Notes under the pieces: model-generated
Databases searched by the model: none
Seen by the model: only the letters and a program-made list of their open reading frames with translations
What the model was told of the DNA's origin: nothing
Translations under genes and position numbers: made by a program
Assembly (NCBI RefSeq): GCF_003130795.1
Contig: NZ_CP029356.1
Coordinates: 1 to 64,000, forward strand
Source of the DNA: Azospirillum thermophilum
GTDB taxonomy: Bacteria > Pseudomonadota > Alphaproteobacteria > Azospirillales > Azospirillaceae
Direction of reading: 5' to 3'
Length of the DNA: 64,000 bases
Shown: positions 55,701-63,283 of the stretch, piece after piece
Layout of the letters: every line of letters starts with the position of its first letter
Numbering within the stretch: the stretch's first letter is position 1

Positions 55701-55971
55701 CCGACCACACCTCGGCGAAGGGACGGCCGAGCGCCGTGGGATGCCGCGCGCCGAAGATCGGGCGGTAGCCGTCGTTGTAGAGGAAGGCCAGCTCCGCCCC
55801 CCAGGCGACGAACATGGGAAAGCTGGAGGTCAGCATCAGCCCGACCACCGTGCGCAGGGCGGGCGGCCAGCCCTCGGGCGGGCCGAGAGGGGAGCGGCCC
55901 CAGTCGTGCCCCCGCATCAGGGCACCCATCTCGCCGCCGCCGGCGAGGAAGGAGACGTCGGCCATCGTCAT
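52708..55971 (-). CDS. Large soluble PAS hybrid histidine kinase with two receivers
   Basis: 1087 residues from the ATG at 55971 (AAGGG 6 bases upstream). No membrane helix or signal peptide, so cytosolic. About four PAS/PAC domains cover residues 20-565 (for example ETYFTFSYSPLRDEAGQVRG, VSYDITDRKRIEEEL, RYRHKDGSYRWLSW). The kinase core has H584 in GGVAHDFNNLLQ, then NLAINARDAM, DTGCGMAP and GTGLGLSMVYGF. Two receivers follow, ILVVEDDEEVRAT... with LLFTDVVMPG, and ILLVEDEVLIRLA... with LLMTDLTLPG. The HDFNN form of the H-box belongs to the HWE-like/NtrB-style group common in Rhodospirillales. Signal and output are unknown. Confidence 0.9.
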   Translation of the reverse strand: MTMADVSFLAGGGEMGALMRGHDWGRSPLGPPEGWPPALRTVVGLMLTSSFPMFVAWGAELAFLYNDGYRPIFGARHPTALGRPFAEVWSEIWTDISPLVDRALAGEATYHEDLPLVMERNGYPEETYFTFSYSPLRDEAGQVRGMFCACTETTEKVIAERRLRATEAELRAANARLAAEGEHLRELFRQAPGFMAVVRGPDHVFELANSAYQTLVGHRELMGRPVREAFPDLEGQGFFELLERVHRTGEPFVGHEQPLRIRRGPEGPEEERFLNFVYQPIRDRDGRVTGIFVEGSDVTEARRSAEALKASEERLRVAQEAGAIGTFELRGDGMLAVSETFCRLWGVPPRPLVPLRELAAMIHPEDRPRLTTLTPGAVPEDGLDYVEYRIRRPDTGETRWMARRGQAVRSGRDGGRRVLGVSYDITDRKRIEEELRELNATLECRVAERTADRDRMWRLSTDVMLVARFDGTVTAANPAWMVLLGWAERDLLGRSFLDLIHPDDLPATQAESARLAAGRTTRNFENRYRHKDGSYRWLSWIAVPDADLIHAVGRDVTAQKEADAALRQAQKMEAVGQLTGGVAHDFNNLLQVIGGNLQLLLRDIAGQERAEHRVRNALTAVSRGSKLASSLLAFARRQPLEPRAVDLGRLIRNLDDMIRRAIGEEIEIETISAAGLWNTLVDPTQVENALLNLAINARDAMNGRGRLTIETGNAVLDDEYALRHGDLRPGQYVMLAVTDTGCGMAPAVLDRVFEPFFTTKPEGQGTGLGLSMVYGFVKQSGGHVKIYSEPGQGTTIRLYLPRTHQEEDLAVELDSGPAGGGSETILVVEDDEEVRATVVEMLSDLGYRVLQARDAQSALVVLESGVPVDLLFTDVVMPGPLRSPDLARKARERLPDLAVLFTSGYTQNAIVHGGRLDAGVELLSKPYTREALARKVRHVLRNQAQQNAARHAAQARTPALPGVAGAGALRILLVEDEVLIRLATAEMLADLGHEVIEAGDAEEALSLAETEAVDLLMTDLTLPGLSGGELADRLRQRIPGLPVIFASGHDMEGGRSGRRPGGNTVHLQKPYDLMALSEALRVALRTV

Positions 55972-56265
55972 CGCGGCCCTTCCAGGCGTCGTTTCCGGCC
56001 ACCCGTCGGCCCGGACGGCGCCAGGGCGCCGCACCCGCGGTCAGGGAAGGTCCTGGCATGATTGCGGGTGAGTCTCATGCGCCGACTATAGGTTCCGGTC
56101 CGGTAGCAAAACAACCCGTTCCGCCCCAGCCTTTCGGTCTAGCCCGATGATGGAGGACGCCTTTTCCGGCCGACCGCAGGCGGGCTTGCGTCCTTGGCAA
56201 CAGGCGGGCGCATCCGTTATTGCGTCTGTCGCCCCTTCCCTCCACGTCCGGAGACCGACGACACC

Positions 56266-56946
56266 ATGCCCCTGGCACGACATCGCAGCTTCGCCGTCAT
56301 CGGGCTCGGCACCTTCGGCAGCACCGTGGCGCTGGAACTGGAACGGCTCGGCAAGGACGTGCTGGGACTGGACCGCAGCGAGGAGCGGGTCCGCGCCGTC
56401 GCCGACCGGCTCGCCCACACCGTCATCGCCGACGCCCGTGACGAGCGGGCGCTGGCCGACGCCGGGCTCGCCGACTACGACGTGGTGGTGGTCGCCATCG
56501 GCGAGGATCTCGAATCGAGCATCCTCTGCACCATGGCCGCCAAGTCGATGGGCGTGAAGTGCGTCTGGGTCAAGGCGCTGAGCGCCACCCACGCGCGGAT
56601 CCTGAGCAAGCTCGGCGCCGACCGCATCATCGAGCCGGAGCGCGAGATGGGCCTGCATGTCGCCCAGTCGCTCAATACGCCCTATGTGCTGGACTACATC
56701 CGCGTCGGCGGCGACCTCTTCGTCGTCAAGGTCCAGGTCCCCGGGGAGCTGGAGGGCCGCAGCCTCGACAGCCTGGGCATCGGCGGCGAGTTCGACGTCC
56801 GCTTCCTCGGCCTGATGCGCGGCAGGACCTGCCTGGAGGATGGCGGGGGCGAGGATGGCCGGGGCGGCCTGCACCTCCAGGCCGGCGACCGCATCCTGCT
56901 GATGGGCCGGCAGGACGAGTTGCGGCGGCTCGGGAAGTCGCTGTGA
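56266..56946 (+). CDS. TrkA/KtrA-type potassium uptake regulator
   Basis: 226 residues from the ATG at 56266 (GGAG 9 bases upstream). The RCK-N domain has the nucleotide fold FAVIGLGTFGSTVALELERLG and acidic end-of-strand GLDRSEER. The RCK-C domain (about 140-226) ends with GDRILLMGRQDELRRLG. KtrA/TrkA gates the membrane channel in response to nucleotides. The single RCK unit is the KtrA form rather than the doubled TrkA of E. coli. Its stop overlaps the start of the channel gene. Confidence 0.92.
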   Translation: MPLARHRSFAVIGLGTFGSTVALELERLGKDVLGLDRSEERVRAVADRLAHTVIADARDERALADAGLADYDVVVVAIGEDLESSILCTMAAKSMGVKCVWVKALSATHARILSKLGADRIIEPEREMGLHVAQSLNTPYVLDYIRVGGDLFVVKVQVPGELEGRSLDSLGIGGEFDVRFLGLMRGRTCLEDGGGEDGRGGLHLQAGDRILLMGRQDELRRLGKSL

Positions 56947-58298
56947 GGGCGCGCGACCGGGGCGGCCTTCGCCGCCGGGTGGAGCCGGCCGTCCGCCTTT
57001 CCCCGCCGACGGTGCTCGCCCTGCTCTACGGCGGGGTGGCGGCGATCGGCGTCCTGCTGCTGAAGCTGCCGGGAATGACGACGGCCCCGCTCTCCTGGGC
57101 GGACGCCCTGTTCACCGCCGTCTCCTCCGTCACCGTCACCGGGCTGGCGGTGGTGGACGTCGGCTCGCACTTCACGCGGGCCGGCCAGCTGGTGATCCTG
57201 CTGCTGATCCAGCTCGGCGGGCTGGGGCTGATGACCTTCGCCACGCTGGTCATCATGCTGCTCGGCCGCTCCTTCCCGCTGCGCCACCGCATCATCCTGC
57301 GGGAGGACCTGAACCAGACCTCGCTCGGCGACCTCGGCCGGCTCGTCCGGGTGATCCTGGTGGTCGTGCTGGGGATCGAAGGGGCGGGGGCCATCCTGCT
57401 CGCCCTGCGCTGGGTGCCCGACTACGGCTGGTCGGAGGGGCTGTTCCTCGCCCTCTTCCATGCCGTCTCCGCCTTCAACAACGCCGGGGTCGCGCTGTGG
57501 CCGGACAGCATGGTCCGCTGGGCCGGAGATCCCCTGGTCAACCTCGTCATTCCGCTGCTGATCATCGTCGGCGGGCTGGGCTTCACGGTGCTGTTCGATC
57601 TGTGGTCGCAGCGGCGCTGGCGGCGGCTGGCGCTCCACACCAAGCTGATGCTGGCCGGCACCGCGATCCTGATCCCCGGCGCCTTCCTCGGGTTCCTGCT
57701 GCTGGAGTGGACCAACCCCGGGACGCTGGGCGGGCTCCATGGGGTCGGCGAGCGGATCATGGCCGCGTGGTTCCAGGCGGTGACCACCCGCACCGCCGGC
57801 TTCAACACGGTGGACATCGGGGCGCTGCGCGACAGCACCTCGCTGATGGTCATCAGCCTGATGCTGATCGGCGGGGGAAGCACCTCCACCGCGGGCGGCA
57901 TCAAGGTGACCACCTTCCTGCTGCTCCTGCTCGCCACCCTGGCCTTCCTCCGGCGGCAGCCGGTGCCGCAGGCCTTCGGGCGCAGCATCGCCATGCAGGA
58001 GGTCGTGAAGGTGCTGGCGATCACCGCCATCAGCCTGCTGGTGGTGCTGACCGGCATCTTCCTGCTGACGCTGACCCATGAGGAGCCGTTCCTCGACCTC
58101 GCCTTCGAGATCGCGTCGGCCTTCAGCACGACGGGCCTGTCGCGCGGCACCACGGCGAGGCTGGACGGTTTCGGTTATCTGGTGGTGGGGCTCGTGATGT
58201 TCATCGGCCGCATCGGGCCGCTCGGCCTCGCCTTCCTGCTCGCCGCTCCGACGCCGGCGCGCATCCGGCACCCGGAAGGCCGTCTCTTCACCGGCTGA
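56943..58298 (+). CDS. TrkH/KtrB-type potassium channel subunit
   Basis: 451 residues from a GTG at 56943 that overlaps the regulator stop. Four repeats of the M1-P-M2 unit are expected; the pore loops with selectivity glycines can be seen in SSVTVTGLAVVD, VSAFNNAGVALWP, TTRTAGFNTVD and ASAFSTTGLSRG. About eight to ten hydrophobic helices. Imports K+ at the inner membrane with the RCK protein encoded just upstream. Confidence 0.93.
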   Translation: MRARDRGGLRRRVEPAVRLSPPTVLALLYGGVAAIGVLLLKLPGMTTAPLSWADALFTAVSSVTVTGLAVVDVGSHFTRAGQLVILLLIQLGGLGLMTFATLVIMLLGRSFPLRHRIILREDLNQTSLGDLGRLVRVILVVVLGIEGAGAILLALRWVPDYGWSEGLFLALFHAVSAFNNAGVALWPDSMVRWAGDPLVNLVIPLLIIVGGLGFTVLFDLWSQRRWRRLALHTKLMLAGTAILIPGAFLGFLLLEWTNPGTLGGLHGVGERIMAAWFQAVTTRTAGFNTVDIGALRDSTSLMVISLMLIGGGSTSTAGGIKVTTFLLLLLATLAFLRRQPVPQAFGRSIAMQEVVKVLAITAISLLVVLTGIFLLTLTHEEPFLDLAFEIASAFSTTGLSRGTTARLDGFGYLVVGLVMFIGRIGPLGLAFLLAAPTPARIRHPEGRLFTG

Positions 58299-58448
58299 CC
58301 GGCGCAAAGCGGAAAGACCATACGTAGACTGAGGCATTCCGCCGCGCGACAGGACGTGCAGTGGTATGACCAAAACAGCTCTTTATAACCTTTCCAATGT
58401 TTCGATCCGGAATCGCGGCGATTCCATCAGAAATAGTGGGAGAGGAAT

Positions 58449-59456
58449 ATGTCCAAGACTATCGCCCTGTCGCTGGCGGCCGTCCTGCTGGCTTCGGTCA
58501 GTGGAGCGGGAATCGCACAATCGCTGAAGGACGAACCGATCCAGCCTATCGAGCCCGCCAAGGTAACCAATCCCGGACTTGTGGAGCTGGGTAAGAAGCT
58601 CTATTTCGACCCTCGCCTGTCCAAGTCCGGTTTCATTTCCTGTAATTCCTGCCACAACCTGTCGATGGGCGGAACGGACAATCTGAAGACCTCCATCGGC
58701 GATCACTGGCAGAAGGGGCCGATCAATGCCCCGACCGTCCTGAACTCCAGCATGAACCTCGCCCAGTTCTGGGACGGCCGTGCGGCGGACCTCAAGGCGC
58801 AGGCCGGCGGCCCCATCGCCAATCCGGGCGAGATGGCCTTCACCCACGAGCTGGCGGTCTCGGTCCTGCAGTCCATCCCGGGCTATGTCGCGGAGTTCAA
58901 GGCGGTCTTCGGCTCCGACACGGTGGACATCGACCAGGTGACCAAGGCCATCGCCGCCTTCGAGGAGACGCTGGTCACCCCGAACTCGCGCTTCGACAAG
59001 TGGCTGAAGGGCGACAAGACCGCCCTGACCGCGGCCGAGGCCGAGGGCTACGCCCTGTTCAAGGACAGCGGCTGCGTCGCCTGCCACAACGGCCCGGCGG
59101 TCGGCGGCAACTCCTTCCAGAAGATGGGCGTCGTCGAGCCCTACACGGCCTCCAGCCCGGCCGAGGGGCGCGTCGCCGTCACCAAGGACGAGGCCGACCG
59201 CTTCAACTTCAAGGTCCCGACCCTGCGCAACGTCGAGCTGACCTACCCCTACTTCCATGACGGCGAAGCCGCCACGCTGAAGCAGGCGGTGAACACCATG
59301 GGCCGCATCCAGCTCGGCAAGTCCTTCTCCGACGACGAGAATGCGAAGATCGTCGCCTTCCTGAAGACGCTGACCGGCGAGCAGCCCAGCTTCCCGATAC
59401 CGATCCTGCCGCCGTCCTCCGACACCACGCCGCGCCCCACGCCGTTCGGCATGTAA
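58449..59456 (+). CDS. Diheme cytochrome c peroxidase
   Basis: 335 residues with a signal peptide to about residue 23. The peroxidatic heme site is C65-NS-C68-H69 and the electron-transfer heme site C209-VA-C212-H213. The motif PTLRNVELTYPYFHDG and the helix QLGKSFSDDENAKIVAFLKTLTGE are family hallmarks. It reduces H2O2 to water in the periplasm with electrons from cytochrome c. Start ATG at 58449 follows GGGAGAGGA. No FNR-type box was seen upstream. Convergent with the GMC gene. Confidence 0.95.
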   Translation: MSKTIALSLAAVLLASVSGAGIAQSLKDEPIQPIEPAKVTNPGLVELGKKLYFDPRLSKSGFISCNSCHNLSMGGTDNLKTSIGDHWQKGPINAPTVLNSSMNLAQFWDGRAADLKAQAGGPIANPGEMAFTHELAVSVLQSIPGYVAEFKAVFGSDTVDIDQVTKAIAAFEETLVTPNSRFDKWLKGDKTALTAAEAEGYALFKDSGCVACHNGPAVGGNSFQKMGVVEPYTASSPAEGRVAVTKDEADRFNFKVPTLRNVELTYPYFHDGEAATLKQAVNTMGRIQLGKSFSDDENAKIVAFLKTLTGEQPSFPIPILPPSSDTTPRPTPFGM

Positions 59457-59478
59457 GCGGCGCCCGCAGGCCCGGCAC

Positions 59479-59513
59479 CACGCCGGCACCGGGTCCGCCC
59501 CGATGCCGGCGTG
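59479..59513. terminator. Hairpin between convergent ccp and GMC genes
   Basis: A perfect 10-bp inverted repeat (CACGCCGGCA / TGCCGGCGTG, 15-base loop) in the 74-base gap between the two stop codons. No T-run on either side. Its position suits a two-way terminator. Confidence 0.5.
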
Positions 59514-59530
59514 CGTCCTCCATGGCGGGA

Positions 59531-61051
59531 TCAGCCGCCGCTGACCGCCTCCAGCTTGGCCGGCAGGATCGGCGAGGCCTCCAGCGTGCGGTTGAGATGG
59601 TCGGCGAGGCGCAGCGCCAGCTCGACCAGCGTCTGGGTCGGGTTGGCGTGGCCGCTGGACGGGAACAGGCTGGAACCCGCGACATAGAGGTTCTCCGTCC
59701 CGAAGACGCGGCAGTTGCGGTCGACCACCCCGTCCTTCGGCGTCTCCGCCATGCGGGTGCCCCCCATGTGGTGATAGCCGGCCAGCTCGTCATGGTCGGG
59801 GAAGGGCAGCGTGTCGTCCAGCACCCAGGGATCCAGCCTCACCCGGCCGAAATTCTGTTCCGCCACATAGCGGGCGACGGGAAGCGCCATCTCGCGCGGG
59901 GTGCGGCGGTCCAGCTCGGTCTTCTTCCAGTGCAGGACGACCCGCGGAATGCCGAAGCTGTCGGTCTCCTCGGCCAGCGCGACGCGGTTCGAGGCCACCG
60001 GCTCCTGCTCCCAGGCGGCGCGGATCTTGCCGATGCAGCGGATTTCCCGGCCGAAGCTGGCGAGGAGCGGCTGCAGCACGTCGGGCGAGTTGCAGACGAG
60101 GTCGGCGAGATATTGGCGGGACCGGCTGCGGTTCACCGGCTCCAGCCGGATGCCGCAGTTCAGGATGCGCTTTTCCTCCATGAAGGCGGTGGTCGGCCCG
60201 ATGAACCAGCGGCGGTTCACCTGGCTCTCCATGTCCAGATCGTCCAGGTCGAACAGCCCGTCGCCGAGATAGTCGGGGAACAGGACGAACTCGCCCAGCG
60301 TGAAGGTCGGGTGCTCCATCCAGTAGCGGCCGACCGCGTCGCCCTGGTTGCCCAGCCGGTTGTCGTGGCGCCGGTTCTCGTTCAGCAGGAGGCGGGCATT
60401 CTCGATGCAGCCGCAGGCCAGGATGTAGGTCTTCGCCTTGATCGTCCGCTGCAGATCGCCGTAGTTGCGGAAGCTGGCGCCGGTCACCACCCGGTCCTGC
60501 ACCTCGAACCCGACGAAGTTCGCCATCATGCAGACATCGATGGTGCGCGACTTCTCCAGTTCCTCCTCGTACTTCAACCCGAACTTCACGGGCGGACCGC
60601 TCTCGGTGAAGGAGAGCAGTTCCAGGGTCGAGGAGCCGGGCAGCAGCTTGTCGGGCGTCTGCTCCTTGATCTCGAGGATCCTGCGGGTCTCCTCCTGGTA
60701 GGGCAGCAGGTCTTCCATCCGGATCGGCCAACCGGTCTGCGGTGCCGCCGCCTTCGGGTGGAAATCGCGGGCGTCCAGCCGGCGGCACCAGCCTCCCCAA
60801 TGGTTGCTGGTTCCTCCCAGAAAGCGCAGCCGCGCGAGGTCCAGTTCGAAGTAGGGGTCGCCCTTCACCTCGCCGCGATAGCAGTCCTGCGATTCGGGGG
60901 AATAGCCGCGCTCTCCCCCTTCCGCCACGAAGACGCTGCGGCCGCGCTGGGCCAGGGAACGGGCGATCGAGATGCCGGCGGGGCCGGCGCCGATCACGCA
61001 CACGTCATACTGGGGCTTCGGGGTGAACCCGTCGGTCAGGTCGACGATCAT
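59531..61051 (-). CDS. GMC-family FAD oxidoreductase
   Basis: 506 residues. The FAD motif is YDVCVIGAGPAGISIARSL near the N-terminus. The C-terminal GMC signature is HHMGGTRMAETPKDGVVD with the likely catalytic histidine, followed by NLYVAGSSLFPSSGHANPTQTLVELALRLADHL. The family oxidises alcohols and sugars. No signal peptide, but a small gene just upstream on the same strand encodes a Tat signal, so the pair may be exported as a complex. Substrate unknown. Confidence 0.9.
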   Translation of the reverse strand: MIVDLTDGFTPKPQYDVCVIGAGPAGISIARSLAQRGRSVFVAEGGERGYSPESQDCYRGEVKGDPYFELDLARLRFLGGTSNHWGGWCRRLDARDFHPKAAAPQTGWPIRMEDLLPYQEETRRILEIKEQTPDKLLPGSSTLELLSFTESGPPVKFGLKYEEELEKSRTIDVCMMANFVGFEVQDRVVTGASFRNYGDLQRTIKAKTYILACGCIENARLLLNENRRHDNRLGNQGDAVGRYWMEHPTFTLGEFVLFPDYLGDGLFDLDDLDMESQVNRRWFIGPTTAFMEEKRILNCGIRLEPVNRSRSRQYLADLVCNSPDVLQPLLASFGREIRCIGKIRAAWEQEPVASNRVALAEETDSFGIPRVVLHWKKTELDRRTPREMALPVARYVAEQNFGRVRLDPWVLDDTLPFPDHDELAGYHHMGGTRMAETPKDGVVDRNCRVFGTENLYVAGSSLFPSSGHANPTQTLVELALRLADHLNRTLEASPILPAKLEAVSGG

Positions 61052-61061
61052 CGGGAGGCCC

Positions 61062-61342
61062 TCACGCGGTCGGCAGGTGGATCAGGTCGTCGGACCGCAG
61101 CACCCAGCCCGAGGGGTGGATGACGGTCTCCACCGCCCCGCCCCGCACCGGCGCGCCCCTGAATCCCAGGCCGAATCCCAGGCCGAATCCCGGGCCGGCC
61201 ACCGATGCCGCCCCCGCCGTTCCCGCGACCGGCGCAGCCAGCGCCAGCAACGAGGCGCCGAGAACAAGTTGCCGCCGCGTCGGCCCTTCGGACCGGCGCC
61301 CGACGTCTCGGCGTCCGCTCAGGAACAGGGGGTACGGGACAT
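61062..61342 (-). CDS. Small Tat-signal protein beside the GMC gene, frame broken once
   Basis: The ATG at 61342 has GGGAGG 7 bases upstream but its frame stops after eight codons. Adding one C to the five-base run opposite 61328-61332 opens a frame of about 93 residues: MSRTPLFLSG..., a Tat-like signal TRRQLVLGASLLALAAP, a short repeat (GFGLGFGLGF) and a C-terminus VIHPSGWVLRSDDLIHLPTA. It ends 10 bases before the GMC start. A small exported partner of the oxidoreductase is the most likely role. The family is not recognised; the break is probably a sequence error. Confidence 0.55.
61161..61196. repeat. Three 12-base tandem repeats
   Basis: GAATCCCAGGCC is present twice exactly and a third time with one change (GAATCCCGGGCC). 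It lies inside the small Tat-signal gene and encodes the GFGLGFGLGF run. The number of copies may vary by slippage without changing the frame. Confidence 0.8.
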
Positions 61343-61748
61343 CAGGTGCCTCCCAGGAATTCTATAATCAAAGGTTGCGGATCGCCCTCATCCGGGCCAG
61401 CCGGCGCCGTCTGGTTGCGATGCACCACGTCCGACTTTGGGAATGGGCGGGATATGATCAATTGCAAATAAGTCTCGTTATGCTCTTGCCCCTCCGGCAC
61501 CGGATGGCGGTAACCCTTTTCCGGCCGATCGAAGGGGCTGCGGCAGACCGATCCGCCCGCGCCATGGCAGGGACCCGGCAAGGGCGGAGGCGGCGAGGTA
61601 ACCTGTATGACAAAGCGGTAACGCGGCTTTGCTTCAACAAGCGCTGGCAAGAGAGCATAATCCCTCCCGCCGAGCTTCGGGGTGCCGCGGCCTATGACGC
61701 CTCGCTTGCCGGCTCCAGGCTGGGATTCGGTGCTCCGGGGTTTTCTGA
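61343..61748. other. Intergenic region, 406 bases
   Basis: Lies between the divergent small Tat-signal gene and the nucleotidase-like gene. Open frames here on both strands have no ribosome site and no recognisable product. A+T is higher around 61450-61490, where promoters for either side could lie. No strong palindrome was seen. Confidence 0.4.
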
Positions 61749-63258
61749 ATGAAGTTGGCGGGTCTGCTGCGTCTGATTCTGGCCGTCGCCTGTCTGTCGT
61801 CGGGGGCCCTCGCCGCCCGGGCGGAGCCGTTCCGCTTCACCATCCTCTACGCCCACAGCACCACCGACCTGGAGGAGGCGCGGCCGCGCGGCGGGCTGCC
61901 CCGGCTCGCCGCCCTGGTGCGCCAGGAACGGGCGGAGCGCGGCACGGTGCTGGTGCTGCACGGCGGCCAGACCCTCGCCCCCTCGGTGCTGGCCTTCTAC
62001 GACCAGGGCGCGCACATCATCGACCTGCTGAACGGCATCGGGCCGGACGTCATGGCGGCCCTGAACCGGGAATTCCACCACGGCGACGACAAGCTGATGA
62101 CCCGCGCCTTCGAGGCCGGCTTCCCCATGATCACCACCAACGCCATCGACCGCGCCACCGGCAAGCCGCCGGACGGCCTGGAAAGCGCGGTGGTGCTTCG
62201 CGCCGGCCCCTTCCGCGTCGGCGTGCTGGCGGGAACGCCGCTGCAGACGAAGGAGACCACCCGCACCCCGCAGACGGAGTTCCGCGACCCGGCCGTCGCC
62301 ATCGCCGAGCGGGCGCGGGCGATGAAGGCGGAGGGCGTGGACCTGACGGTGGCGCTGACCAGCAGCTCCGGCAACACGCACACCGCGGTAATCGCCGCCC
62401 GGCCGACCGACATCGTCCTCTACCAGGACCGCGGGCGCGACATCGGCGTCGACTATGACGGAAAGTTCCTCAGCGCCACGGTGGCGCCGCAGGCCAACTA
62501 CGTCCTGGCGCTCGACATCACCATCGACCGCGTCGGGGAGCGCGACAGCCAGCGCCTCGTCTGGTCGCGTCGGTCCGGGTGATCGACACCGCGACCATTT
62601 CCCCCGATCCGGATCTCGATGCCAGGACCCGCGCCTATTCCGCGCGGCTCGACGGGCTGCTGAGCATGGAGGTCGGCCGGCTCGAGGAGAACATCGACAC
62701 CCGGCGGGAGACCGTCCGCGGCGGGGAGAGCGCCTTCGCCAATACCGTGGTCGACACGCTGCGCCTGGCGCTCGACGCCGACGTGGCGCTGTTCAACGGC
62801 GGCGGGATCCGGGGGACAGGAGCTATGCCGCCGGAACCGTCCTGACCCGCCACGACATCTATTCCGAACTGCCCTACCATGATGTCGGCGTCGTGCTCGA
62901 TGTAACCGGACAACAGCTATGGAAGCGGTTGAGAGCGGCGTCAGCGGGATCGAACAGTTGCAGGGCCGCTTCCCCCACCTGTCGAACGCGCGCGTCGTCG
63001 TGGACGCCACCCGTCCGCCGGGGCGGCGGGTGGTGGATCTGGCGATCGGCGGCAAGCCGGTGGACGCGCGTCGCACTACCGGCTGGCGACCAGCAGCTAT
63101 CTGGCGGCGGGCGGCGACGGCTACAGCATGCTGGTCTCCGCTCCCGCCTGCTGGAGGAGCGGGACAGCGATTTCGTCTCGACCCTGCTGATCGCGACCAT
63201 CACCCGCACGGGTGTCTTCGCGCCGCGGCTCGACGGCCGCATGACGGTGAAGCGGTGA
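61749..63258 (+). pseudogene. 5'-nucleotidase/UshA-like protein with about five frame breaks
   Basis: A signal peptide (to about residue 26) and a metallophosphoesterase-like domain run in one frame to about 62567. Homology then continues by switching frame near 62567, 62815, 62933, 63070 and 63137: VRVIDTATI..., GGGIRGDRSYAAGTVLTRHDIYSELPY, ESGVSGIEQLQGRFPHLS, YRLATSSYLAAGGDGYSM, and EERDSDFVSTLLIATI. These are the 5'-nucleotidase C-terminal domain. Each break can be repaired by one added base. In the intact N-terminal part the usual metal motifs are altered: NDxH is AHST, GDT is GQT and GNHE is LNRE. So the enzyme may be inactive even if the frame is repaired. Either poor sequence or a decaying gene. 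Confidence 0.65.
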
Positions 63259-63283
63259 GTGCCGGCACCGGAGGCACCGCCCC

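Noticed and set aside
52639..56061. Open frame of about 1140 codons antisense to the PAS hybrid kinase
   Set aside because: Shadow of the kinase; no recognisable motif and no ribosome site.
58299..58448. FNR-type box upstream of the cytochrome c peroxidase
   Set aside because: The 150 bases contain no TTGAx-N4-xTCAA element, although such control is known for this enzyme in other species.
61120..61752. Plus-strand frame of 210 codons between the GMC gene and the nucleotidase-like gene
   Set aside because: It overlaps the small Tat protein on the other strand, has no ribosome site, and its composition is irregular with no domain.
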